From positions 1 to 64,000 of the forward strand of contig JBBIGQ010000005.1 in the NCBI GenBank assembly GCA_037447455.1: DNA of 64,000 bases, given 5' to 3'. A model generated the notes under the pieces. That model was not told the origin of the DNA and searched no databases. It saw only the letters and a program-made list of their open reading frames with translations. Made by a program: the position numbers and the translations under genes. Below, one piece after another: positions 1-8,334 of the stretch. Every line of letters starts with the position of its first letter. The first letter of the stretch is position 1. Origin of the DNA: BPGX01 sp037447455. GTDB taxonomy: Bacteria > Bacteroidota > Bacteroidia > B-17B0 > Aurantibacillaceae.

Positions 1-3000
1 ATCCATCGTGTATCAGCGCTACTCGTACGCCTGTTACAGTAACGGTTAATCCTTCGCCTAATCTTTCATTGAATGCTTCGCCTAATCCTATTTGTAGTGG
101 CAGTACTTTAACTCTGTCTGTTTCGGGGGCAACCTCTTATACCTGGAACGGTCCAGCGGGCTTTGTATCCAACGCATCTAATACTACTATTGCGAATGTT
201 TCAGCATCTAATGCAGGAACTTATACAGTAACAGGAAGCGCCTTAGGATGTTCTTCATCATCCGTAATTTCTTTTACTGTAAATACCACTCCATCACCTA
301 CTGCAAGTTCTAATTCGCCTTTATGTACATCTTCTAATCTTTCTTTAACTGCAACCCCCAATGGAATGACCTCCTATTCATGGTCAGGCCCTGCGGGCTT
401 TTCCTCTTCTCTACAAAATCCAATAATAAACAATGTAAACACGTCTAATTCCGGAACATACACTTTAACTGTGATAGCGCCCAATGGTTGTACTAACACT
501 ACTACAACAAATGTAGTGGTGAATAATGGGCCAAGTGTTACAACATCAGCAAGCGGAACGATTACCTGCTCTGTACCAACCATTCAGGTTGTTGCCTCTA
601 CTACTACAACGCCGGCATCTTATACGTGGTCGGGTAGTGGTCTTGTAAGTGGTATAAATTCATCTATTGCGGTTGTCAATCAGGCGGGAACTTATACAGT
701 ACTTGTTTCAGGTAGCGGTTGTTTAACAACTGCAACGGTTAACGTAAGTGCTAATACAGCTACTCCCAATATATCAGCAAGTGCTTCCGGAAGTATTACC
801 TGTGCTTCACCAACAATACAAATTATTGGCAGTTCTACAACCTCCCCTGTTTCTTATTCATGGTCAGGAACTGGTATTGTAAGTGGTGCTAATTCGGCAA
901 CAGCAATTGTTAATGCAGCGGGAAACTACACACTGGCTGTTACCAATACTGTAAATGCTTGTACTTCATATACTACAATAAGTGTTGGTATAAACACAGT
1001 AGCACCTACTGTTAATGCCGGTAGCAATCAAACCCTTACTTGTTCTTCTTCATCAGTTAACCTTACAGGTTCTGCTATACCTTCTACTGTTAGTGTTAAC
1101 TGGTTAGGTGGGGTATGTGGAAGCGTCAATAGTTTGACCACTGCGGCTTGCTCGCCGGGCGTCTATACATTAAGTGTTACCAATCCAATTAATGGTTGTG
1201 CCAATCAATCTACTGTACAAGTTTTTGCGGACACGAATGTTCCATCGGTTTCAGTAAGTAATACAGGTACAATCAATTGTTTTAGCTCTACTGTTCAAAT
1301 CATTGCTACTACAACTTCAACTCCTGTTTCATACACTTGGTCGGGACCAGGTATTGTGGGTGGCAATGGAACGGCAACAATAACAGTCAATAATTCAGGT
1401 GTATATTCATTGACAGTAACCAATACTTCTAATGGTTGTACTTCAATTGTAACCAACAGTATTTCAGTTGATAACACAGCGCCTTCCCCTACTTTATTGG
1501 TTTCCAATACAATCACATGCTCTAATTCTACTGCTACCGTTAGTAGTATATCGGGAGGCGGAACGTATAACTATACATGGACTGGTGCTGGAATAATTGC
1601 GGGACAGGGTACCTCATCTATAACTGTAAATCAAGGTGGAACTTACACACTGGCTATTCAGGATGCTGGTAATGGCTGTGTTACAAACGCTACCATCGCT
1701 GTAAATACTGATACCAATTCTCCGAATGTAAATGTGTCTCCAAACACTCAAACATTATCTTGCTCCACACCAACCGCACAAATTGTAGCAAGTGGAAGCG
1801 CTTCTTCTTATACATGGAGTGGCAGTGGCATTGTGAGTGGAGGGAGTACAGCAACTGTTGTCATCAATAATCCGGGCACCTATACAGTAGTTGGTACAGG
1901 ATTTAATGGATGTACAGCCATTGCAATTGCTACAGTATTCCCGGATGTAAATGCCCCTAATATAGCTTTATCTTCCCCTACAGAAACCATCACATGCAGT
2001 AATCCTTCCCCAACAATTTCTGCTTCTACCGGAACAATGACGAATGTATCATACTCATGGTCACCATCCTCTGGGATTTCATCCGGAGCTAATTCTTCCA
2101 CGGCAACATTTACCGCCTCAGGCAATTACACACTAGTGGTTACCAATTTAAGTAACGGTTGTAGCACTTTTACGAGTGTGAGCATTACAACTGATACCAA
2201 TGCCCCTACTGTTGCTACATCTGTATCTAATTCTATAACCTGTACAACTTCTACTGCAGAAGTAGTAGCATTTACTACTAATTCACCTGTATCTTTTAAT
2301 TGGTCAGGAACTGGGATAATGAGTGGTTTAGGGACAGGTACAATAATTGTTAATCAGGGCGGCGTGTATAGTGTAACGGTAACGAATACAAATAACGGTT
2401 GTTCTTTCACAACATCGATTAACGTACCTGTTAATATGAATTTATCGATTGGTATTAGTGGTAATACAACTCTATGTAATGGTCAAAGCACAATTCTATC
2501 AGCAAGCGGTGCCAATACTTATACGTGGAGCACGGGAGATAATACTCCTTCTATAAACGTAACACCATCTTCCAGCACGACTTATTCTGTTATAGGCAGC
2601 AATGGTACTTGTACGGGTACAGCGATGGTGAATGTAGTTGTAAACAATACGCCAACTGTTACGGTTACTCCAATTACTGCAACGATACAAATTACAGGGG
2701 AAGTTTCATTATTAGCGAATGGTGCCGATACCTACTCATGGACGCCTTCTGATGGATTAAACAATCCTTTTGCTGCAAATCCTGTGGTAAGTCCTACAAT
2801 TACTACTGATTATTGTGTTTGGGGTATAAATTCAAACGGATGTGCTGATAGCGCTTGTGTAAAAGTCATTGTAGATAATCGGTGTGGAGAATTGTTTGTA
2901 CCTAATGTATTTAGCCCCAACGATGATAATAATAATGATAAACTATGTGTGTATGGAACCTTGTGTATAGTAAAAGATTATGTTTTTGTTATTTATGACC

Positions 3001-3164
3001 GATGGGGTGAAAAAGTGTTTGAAACAACGGATAAAACTGCTTGTTGGGATGGAACATATAAAGGGAAACCATTGAATAATGCAACTTTTGTATATTACAT
3101 TAAAGGTACTAAATATGATGATACAGTTATTGAGAAAAAAGGTAACATCACACTTTTAAAATAA
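1..3164 (+). CDS. Giant Ig-like repeat adhesin with gliding-motility-associated (CHU_C, type B T9SS) C-terminal domain, 5' end outside window
   Basis: The frame is open from base 3 without a stop, so the true start lies upstream; the TTG at 69 is only an internal codon. The visible part is about 1,050 residues. It holds at least 12 repeats of roughly 75-80 residues, each with a Cys near its start, a central S-Y-T-W-S-G core, a G-T-Y-T-L strand and a closing N-G-C. This is the Ig/SprB-like pattern of secreted Bacteroidota surface proteins. The last 90 residues, starting near F-V-P-N-V-F-S-P-N and including Y-D-R-W-G-E-K-V-F and W-D-G-T-Y-K-G, form the CHU_C domain that directs export by T9SS. 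The next gene, 18 bp downstream, is PorP/SprF family, the usual partner of such cargo. Likely role: surface adhesion or gliding; the ligand is unknown. Confidence 0.9.
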   Translation, partial: PSCISATRTPVTVTVNPSPNLSLNASPNPICSGSTLTLSVSGATSYTWNGPAGFVSNASNTTIANVSASNAGTYTVTGSALGCSSSSVISFTVNTTPSPTASSNSPLCTSSNLSLTATPNGMTSYSWSGPAGFSSSLQNPIINNVNTSNSGTYTLTVIAPNGCTNTTTTNVVVNNGPSVTTSASGTITCSVPTIQVVASTTTTPASYTWSGSGLVSGINSSIAVVNQAGTYTVLVSGSGCLTTATVNVSANTATPNISASASGSITCASPTIQIIGSSTTSPVSYSWSGTGIVSGANSATAIVNAAGNYTLAVTNTVNACTSYTTISVGINTVAPTVNAGSNQTLTCSSSSVNLTGSAIPSTVSVNWLGGVCGSVNSLTTAACSPGVYTLSVTNPINGCANQSTVQVFADTNVPSVSVSNTGTINCFSSTVQIIATTTSTPVSYTWSGPGIVGGNGTATITVNNSGVYSLTVTNTSNGCTSIVTNSISVDNTAPSPTLLVSNTITCSNSTATVSSISGGGTYNYTWTGAGIIAGQGTSSITVNQGGTYTLAIQDAGNGCVTNATIAVNTDTNSPNVNVSPNTQTLSCSTPTAQIVASGSASSYTWSGSGIVSGGSTATVVINNPGTYTVVGTGFNGCTAIAIATVFPDVNAPNIALSSPTETITCSNPSPTISASTGTMTNVSYSWSPSSGISSGANSSTATFTASGNYTLVVTNLSNGCSTFTSVSITTDTNAPTVATSVSNSITCTTSTAEVVAFTTNSPVSFNWSGTGIMSGLGTGTIIVNQGGVYSVTVTNTNNGCSFTTSINVPVNMNLSIGISGNTTLCNGQSTILSASGANTYTWSTGDNTPSINVTPSSSTTYSVIGSNGTCTGTAMVNVVVNNTPTVTVTPITATIQITGEVSLLANGADTYSWTPSDGLNNPFAANPVVSPTITTDYCVWGINSNGCADSACVKVIVDNRCGELFVPNVFSPNDDNNNDKLCVYGTLCIVKDYVFVIYDRWGEKVFETTDKTACWDGTYKGKPLNNATFVYYIKGTKYDDTVIEKKGNITLLK

Positions 3165-3182
3165 CCCTTAAATCAGTAATTT

Positions 3183-4217
3183 ATGAAAAAAACTATTTTA
3201 TTTTTTTTATTAGTTGTAAATTTTATTGTACATTCGCAGGACATACATTTTACTCAAATTCAATATTTCCCGCTAACATTAAATCCTGCTATGAGTGGAT
3301 CCAATTATGCTCTTTCAGCAAATGTGGTGTATCGTAATCAATGGAAGAGTGTTGCTGTGCCGTATACTACTATTGGTGCTTCTGTTGATGGAAGGATAAA
3401 GAAAAGTCCAAATGGTCATTTGCTGGCAGCAGGATTAAAGTTTTTTAATGATAACACCGGAGATATGCAATTAAAAACCAATGATGCAAGTTTAAATGTT
3501 GCGTATCATTTGAATCTTAAAAAAGGACATTACATTGGCGGGGGGCTTTGTGCAGGAATTATTCAAAGAAGTATTAACGTAGAGAATGGTCAATGGGGAA
3601 ATCAGTATAATTTTAATACAGGTTCATTTGATAATACTTTACCAAGCAACGAAGCAATCAATTCATCCAACACATTGGTACCAGATGCTGGCCTTGGGTT
3701 TGTATATTCTTATTCAAAAAATGAAAAATACATGAGAGGAAACGATAATAGACATTACAATATTGGTTATAGTGTTTTTCATCTTAACAGGCCGGCGGCT
3801 ACGTTTTTGAAAAATTCAGGCGATAAAATGTATATGCGGCATGTTATTTTCGCTCATGGTGAATTTGGAATTGCGAATAGTAATTTAAGTATAGTTCCGT
3901 TACTGGTTTTACAAATTCAAGGCCCTGGTAAAGAGTTATTAAGTGGTCTATACTTTAAATATACTATTCAGGAGCAATCTCATTATACACGAATGAAAAA
4001 GGGCACATCGTTTAGTATTGGTAGTATTTATCGGAATAAAGATGCCGTAACTACAAATTTTATTGTGGAATACGACTCTTATGCAATGGGCGCCAGTTAT
4101 GATATTAATATTTCTCAGTTAAAAACAGTAAGTAAAAACAGGGGGGCATTTGAGGTATTTGTTCGGTATGTTTTACCTAATCCTTTTGGCCCTAACAATA
4201 GCAAATCAAGAATTTAA
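3183..4217 (+). CDS. PorP/SprF family type IX secretion system outer-membrane protein
   Basis: This 344-residue protein has a signal peptide (about 1-18, ending I-V-H-S-Q-D) and then the family start: D-I-H-F-T-Q, Q-Y-F-P-L-T-L-N-P-A and Y-R-N-Q-W. These are hallmarks of PorP/SprF proteins, 14-stranded outer-membrane barrels that bind T9SS cargo. SprF of Flavobacterium is needed to export the giant adhesin SprB, which is encoded just upstream of it. Here the gene likewise directly follows a type B cargo protein, with 18 bp between them. The 11 bp gap to the next PD40 gene suggests one operon through 7798. I infer it is the dedicated partner of the upstream adhesin rather than the general PorP. 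Confidence 0.92.
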   Translation: MKKTILFFLLVVNFIVHSQDIHFTQIQYFPLTLNPAMSGSNYALSANVVYRNQWKSVAVPYTTIGASVDGRIKKSPNGHLLAAGLKFFNDNTGDMQLKTNDASLNVAYHLNLKKGHYIGGGLCAGIIQRSINVENGQWGNQYNFNTGSFDNTLPSNEAINSSNTLVPDAGLGFVYSYSKNEKYMRGNDNRHYNIGYSVFHLNRPAATFLKNSGDKMYMRHVIFAHGEFGIANSNLSIVPLLVLQIQGPGKELLSGLYFKYTIQEQSHYTRMKKGTSFSIGSIYRNKDAVTTNFIVEYDSYAMGASYDINISQLKTVSKNRGAFEVFVRYVLPNPFGPNNSKSRI

Positions 4218-4228
4218 ATGAATAAACT

Positions 4229-6205
4229 ATGGCTAAAACATCAACACTCTTAATTTTATGTGGTTTAATGTATGGGCTAACGCTTTCAAACTTATATTCT
4301 CAGAAAAACAAAGACAAAAAATTAAAAGAAACAGTCAATGTAAAAAGTAGTGAAGAAGTTCTGAATTCATCCAATCAAAAAGGGGGACCTATCATTGACA
4401 GTATCAAAGTCAAAATAAATAAGTTAGGACCTAATATCAATACACCGTTTGATGAGTATGCGCCTACAATTAGTGCAGATGGTCTTGCCTTATTTTTTAC
4501 ATCCAGAAAGCCCTTTACAGAAAAAGAAAAATCAAAAAATAAACCTTCTAAAGAGAAAATATATGTAAGTAAAAGAAACAATGCCAATGAAGATTGGGGA
4601 CCGGCAATTCCGCTTTCTGATTCTGTCAACATTCCCACTAAAAATGTTTCTAATATCGCCATTTCTAATGATGGACAAAGATTGCTGATTTACTTTGATG
4701 ATAAGGGTAATGGTGAAATATATGAAAGTGTATTGAGAGGAACAGATTGGTCAGCACCGAAGTCATTAGGTGCACCAATTAATACGCCTTACCACGAATC
4801 ATCTGCTAGTTTTTCTTCCGACGGAAAAACAATTTATTTTATTTCTAACCGCAAAGAAGGAAAAGGTGGAAGAGATATTTGGGTTTCCACACGAATGGAT
4901 AATGGAACATGGACATCTCCCAAAAATTTATCCGAATTAAATACATCGGAAGACGAAGAAGCAGTGTACTTACATCCGGATGGAAAAACACTTTATTTTT
5001 CATCCAAAGGATATAAAGGGCTTGGAGGATACGATATTTTTATTTCAAAGTTTGAAGATGGAAAATGGCAAACACCTGTTAATATCGGACCACCTTTAAA
5101 TACGCCTGGTGATGATTATTTTCTGGTAGTAGATGCAGAAGGAATTAAGGGATATATGGCATCTTCCACTACCGGCAAGGACAGAGATATTTATGAAGTG
5201 ATTTTTGAAAAGAAAAAAGCAATTCTGGATTTAGTAAAAGGTGTCGTCAAAGATGCCGATACCAAACAATTTTTAGAAGCAAATATCACTAGTAAAATAA
5301 TGCCCAACGAAGAAATTTTTGGAAAATATACATCTAATAAATCAACAGGCGAGTATCTGGTGGCACTTCCGGGTGGAAAGTCCTATCAAATGATATGGGA
5401 TGCGAATGATTATGCGCCTTATGATGAAGATTTTGATTTAACTAATTTGACAGAATACAAAGAACAAATAATGGATATTGAACTTTTCAAAAAAGATACA
5501 TTTGATAGATATATGAATATCTCGGGTTATGTGACAGATGCTAATGGCCAACCTATTAAGCAAGTTACCGTTATCTTAAAAGCCAAAGATGGTACTCTGG
5601 AAAGACAAACATTAACAGCGGATAATGGCTATTTTATTTTCAAAAGAGTACCCAGAAACAAAGATTATGATATTATTGTAGATTATCTGATGGATTATAC
5701 TGTTAGTGGTAAAGTACTGGATTTGTATAATAAAAGAGGTATCAAGGATCAAAAAAATCACGACCAAGTTACAGGAACCGATGGTTCATATCAATTTAAA
5801 GTAGAACAAGGAGGACTTGAAAAATATCTCATTCCATTTAGTAAAGATAACATCCCTAACTCTGCACAGTTTGATGTCGCCACCTTCAAAAAATTCTTAG
5901 CAAAATACGGCAACTATCAGCATCCGGATCTTTCTTATAAAGTTCAGGTAGGTGCTTATGAAAATCCTCAAAACTTTGGAAGAGCATACAAAAAGCAATT
6001 CGAGAAACTGGATAAGTTGGAAGATTTGAAATTAGAAGATAATCTAACACGGTTCAATTTGTTTACAGGCATTCCAACTTATAATCAGGCTCTTGTAAAA
6101 AGAGATGAAGCAAGAAAATTAGACCCACGAGATGCTTTTGTAACGATATATTTCAAAGGTCAACGAATGCTAATCAGTAAAGAAATTTTAAAAGTTTTGA
6201 ACTAA
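4229..6205 (+). CDS. PD40 beta-propeller envelope protein with C-terminal SPOR-like domain
   Basis: The protein has 658 residues. A signal peptide (about 1-24) is followed by a PD40/WD40-type propeller (about 60-330) with repeated D-G-K-T-(I/L)-Y-F and G-G-(R/Y)-D-I motifs. Two carboxypeptidase-regulatory-like beta-sandwich segments follow (about 335-415 and 428-515). A C-terminal module (about 565-658) begins Y-K-V-Q-V-G-A-Y-E-N-P, the signature of SPOR domains, which bind denuded peptidoglycan. Its propeller is closely similar to that of the next gene, so the two look like a tandem duplication. The neighbour ends in an OmpA domain instead. The likely role is a periplasmic scaffold for T9SS, analogous to PorE. 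The SPOR call rests on motif reading and should be tested by profile search. Confidence 0.82.
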   Translation: MAKTSTLLILCGLMYGLTLSNLYSQKNKDKKLKETVNVKSSEEVLNSSNQKGGPIIDSIKVKINKLGPNINTPFDEYAPTISADGLALFFTSRKPFTEKEKSKNKPSKEKIYVSKRNNANEDWGPAIPLSDSVNIPTKNVSNIAISNDGQRLLIYFDDKGNGEIYESVLRGTDWSAPKSLGAPINTPYHESSASFSSDGKTIYFISNRKEGKGGRDIWVSTRMDNGTWTSPKNLSELNTSEDEEAVYLHPDGKTLYFSSKGYKGLGGYDIFISKFEDGKWQTPVNIGPPLNTPGDDYFLVVDAEGIKGYMASSTTGKDRDIYEVIFEKKKAILDLVKGVVKDADTKQFLEANITSKIMPNEEIFGKYTSNKSTGEYLVALPGGKSYQMIWDANDYAPYDEDFDLTNLTEYKEQIMDIELFKKDTFDRYMNISGYVTDANGQPIKQVTVILKAKDGTLERQTLTADNGYFIFKRVPRNKDYDIIVDYLMDYTVSGKVLDLYNKRGIKDQKNHDQVTGTDGSYQFKVEQGGLEKYLIPFSKDNIPNSAQFDVATFKKFLAKYGNYQHPDLSYKVQVGAYENPQNFGRAYKKQFEKLDKLEDLKLEDNLTRFNLFTGIPTYNQALVKRDEARKLDPRDAFVTIYFKGQRMLISKEILKVLN

Positions 6206-6217
6206 ACCCTTTTTACT

Positions 6218-7798
6218 ATGCAAAAGTACATTCTTGCCGTTTTCTTTTTTATATTTATTTTTTACAGTTCTGTTTTTTCTCAACAAAAACGCTTCAAGCA
6301 GCAGCGTATGTCTGAATTTAATGACTCTGTAAAAATTATTACAAAAAGAATAGGAATAAATATCAATTCTAAATTTGATGAATACGCACCGGTTGTAACG
6401 GCAGATGGACGGCAAATGTTTTATACTTCCCGACGCCCTTTTACAGAAAAGGAAATTAAAAAAGAAAAGGTCTCTAAAGAAAAAATTTACATTTCTACCA
6501 GAAAATCAGACAAAGAAGAATGGGAACCGGCTGCACCACTTCCTGAAATAGTCAATCATCCAACCCGTAATGTTTCCAACATTACTGTTACTAATGACGG
6601 GCAAAGGTTATTAGTTTATTTTGATGACGATGGAAATGGTGAAATCTATGAAAGTGAATTAAAAGGAAAAGAATGGTCTGCCCCTCAATCGCTCGGCTTT
6701 CCTATCAACACAGAATATCATGAATCATCGGCATCTTATGCACCGGATGGTAAAACCCTTTACTTTGTGTCTAACCGAAAAGGAGGATTAGGCGGTAGAG
6801 ATATTTGGATGAGCACCAGAACTCCTGATGGCAAATGGACAACGCCTGTGAATGTGGGAGAACCTATTAATACACCCGATGATGAAGAAGGCGTGTTTAT
6901 TCATCCTGATGGAAAAACGATGTTTTTCTCCTCTAAAGGACATAAAGGAAAAGGCGGCTACGATGTGTTTGTTTCGGTATATGAAGAAGGGCACTGGATG
7001 GATCCGGTGAATTTAGGCGAACCCGTTAATGGCCCCGGTGATGATATTTTTCTTGTTTTGACGGCTAATGGTAAAAAAGGATATTTCAGTTCAGAAGGCA
7101 CGAATGCAAAAGATAAAGATATTTATGAATTAGAATTTATACCTAACTTTCAACTTAAGAATAGAGGACCTAAATTGGCTTTAGTAAAAGGTATTGTAAT
7201 AGATGCAGACACAAAAAATCCTGTAGCAGCCAAACTCAATATAGTGGATAATGAAAAAAATGAATCTATTGGTGATTATAAGTCCAATGAAGCAACAGGG
7301 AATTTTTTAATTTCTCTACCTTCCGGAAAAAATTATGGTCTCAATGTAAATGCAGAAGGATACATGTTTCATTCTGAAAATTTTAATCTTCCGGACTCGG
7401 CGCAGTTCAAAGAATATTTTATCAAAATTGAATTAAAAAAATTAAAAGAGGGCGCAAAAGTTATTCTGAAAAATATCTTCTTTGATTACGATAAAGCAAC
7501 TTTACGCCCTGAGTCGTATCCTGAATTAAACCGTGTTGTAGAATTATTAAACCAAAATCCAAAAATAAAAGTTGAAATTTCCGGACATACCGATAGCAAG
7601 GGCTCGGATGAATATAACCTGAAACTTTCTCAATTAAGGGCAAAATCGGTTGTAGAGTATATTGTGTCCAAGGGCATTCCGCCCAACAGATTAATAGCCA
7701 AAGGATATGGCGAAACACAACCCATTCACACCAACGATACCGAAGAAGGCAGACAAAATAACAGAAGAGTAGAGTTCAAGGTTTTATCTGTAGAATAA
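6218..7798 (+). CDS. PD40 beta-propeller / OmpA family protein (PorE-like without TPR)
   Basis: The protein has 526 residues: signal peptide (about 1-22), PD40 propeller (about 40-310), one carboxypeptidase-regulatory-like domain (about 325-405), and a C-terminal OmpA-like domain (about 410-520). The OmpA domain shows F-F-D-Y-D-K-A-T-L, G-H-T-D-S-K-G and N-L-K-L-S-Q-L-R-A, including the Asp and Arg that hold diaminopimelate in peptidoglycan. It starts 12 bp after its paralogue at 4229 and closes the adhesin/PorP gene group. By family it anchors an outer-membrane or T9SS assembly to the cell wall. It lacks the N-terminal TPR of Porphyromonas PorE, so it is related rather than equivalent; the full-length version is at 26664. 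Confidence 0.88.
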   Translation: MQKYILAVFFFIFIFYSSVFSQQKRFKQQRMSEFNDSVKIITKRIGININSKFDEYAPVVTADGRQMFYTSRRPFTEKEIKKEKVSKEKIYISTRKSDKEEWEPAAPLPEIVNHPTRNVSNITVTNDGQRLLVYFDDDGNGEIYESELKGKEWSAPQSLGFPINTEYHESSASYAPDGKTLYFVSNRKGGLGGRDIWMSTRTPDGKWTTPVNVGEPINTPDDEEGVFIHPDGKTMFFSSKGHKGKGGYDVFVSVYEEGHWMDPVNLGEPVNGPGDDIFLVLTANGKKGYFSSEGTNAKDKDIYELEFIPNFQLKNRGPKLALVKGIVIDADTKNPVAAKLNIVDNEKNESIGDYKSNEATGNFLISLPSGKNYGLNVNAEGYMFHSENFNLPDSAQFKEYFIKIELKKLKEGAKVILKNIFFDYDKATLRPESYPELNRVVELLNQNPKIKVEISGHTDSKGSDEYNLKLSQLRAKSVVEYIVSKGIPPNRLIAKGYGETQPIHTNDTEEGRQNNRRVEFKVLSVE

Positions 7799-7855
7799 TA
7801 AAGTACCGGAAAGTGTGTGCTTGGAATGAAAGTTTAATGAATGTTGTAGGGAATA

Positions 7856-7887
7856 TTTGTCTTTTTGCTTTTTATTTTATAGTTTTG
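7856..7887 (+). promoter_or_regulatory. Bacteroidota-type promoter for rpmH
   Basis: TTTG at 7856-7859, 20 bp, then TAGTTTTG at 7880-7887. This matches the -33 TTTG and -7 TAnnTTTG boxes used by the primary sigma factor of Bacteroidota. Transcription would start near 7894, leaving a leader of about 14 bases before the rpmH ATG at 7908. Confidence 0.7.
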
Positions 7888-7907
7888 CAGGCACAAAATT
7901 TTTAGCG

Positions 7908-8063
7908 ATGAAACGGACATTTCAACCATCAAAAAGAAAAAGAAAAAATAAACATGGTTTTAGAGAAAGAATGAGCACCGCCAATGGAAGAAGAGTGCTA
8001 GCTGCCCGTAGAAAAAAAGGTAGAAAAAAGTTAACTGTATCAGACGAAAAAACGCATAAGTAA
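7908..8063 (+). CDS. rpmH: 50S ribosomal protein L34
   Basis: This is a 51-residue, extremely basic protein starting M-K-R-T-F-Q-P-S-K-R-K-R, with G-F-R-E-R-M and G-R-R-V-L-A-A-R-R. These are the invariant L34 motifs at the normal length. L34 sits in the large ribosomal subunit against 23S rRNA. An upstream in-frame ATG gives a longer reading of 68 residues, but that extension would lie across the promoter boxes at 7856-7887, so ATG 7908 is chosen. The usual partner rnpA does not follow; kup does. The short acidic/polar C-terminal tail (V-S-D-E-K-T-H-K) is typical of the phylum. Confidence 0.96.
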   Translation: MKRTFQPSKRKRKNKHGFRERMSTANGRRVLAARRKKGRKKLTVSDEKTHK

Positions 8064-8334
8064 ATAGTCCATCGTCATCTTGATGTGATAATGTTTACTT
8101 TTATTAATACAAAGATTGAAAGAAAAACGTCAATTTTTTTCGTTTCTGGTTCTTCTTTTAGGGAGAAGTTTAAAAAGATGAAGTTTCTGATATTAGGATT
8201 TGTATATGTTTTCATGTTTTTTATATATTGCCGAAGCACGTGTAGATTTGTATTGACTGGAATTGGTCATTTAAAAGATTGTTGTTGTAAGTGCTTTGAA
8301 TGGAAGGACATCATCATTACTGATACTTTTGACG

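Noticed and set aside
69..71. TTG as the start of the giant adhesin
   Set aside because: The frame is open upstream to the window edge and the residues continue the repeat pattern, so the gene simply begins outside the window.
8324..8331. TACTTTTG resembling a -7 promoter box just before the kup ATG
   Set aside because: Transcription from it would start after the ATG, so it cannot serve the chosen start.
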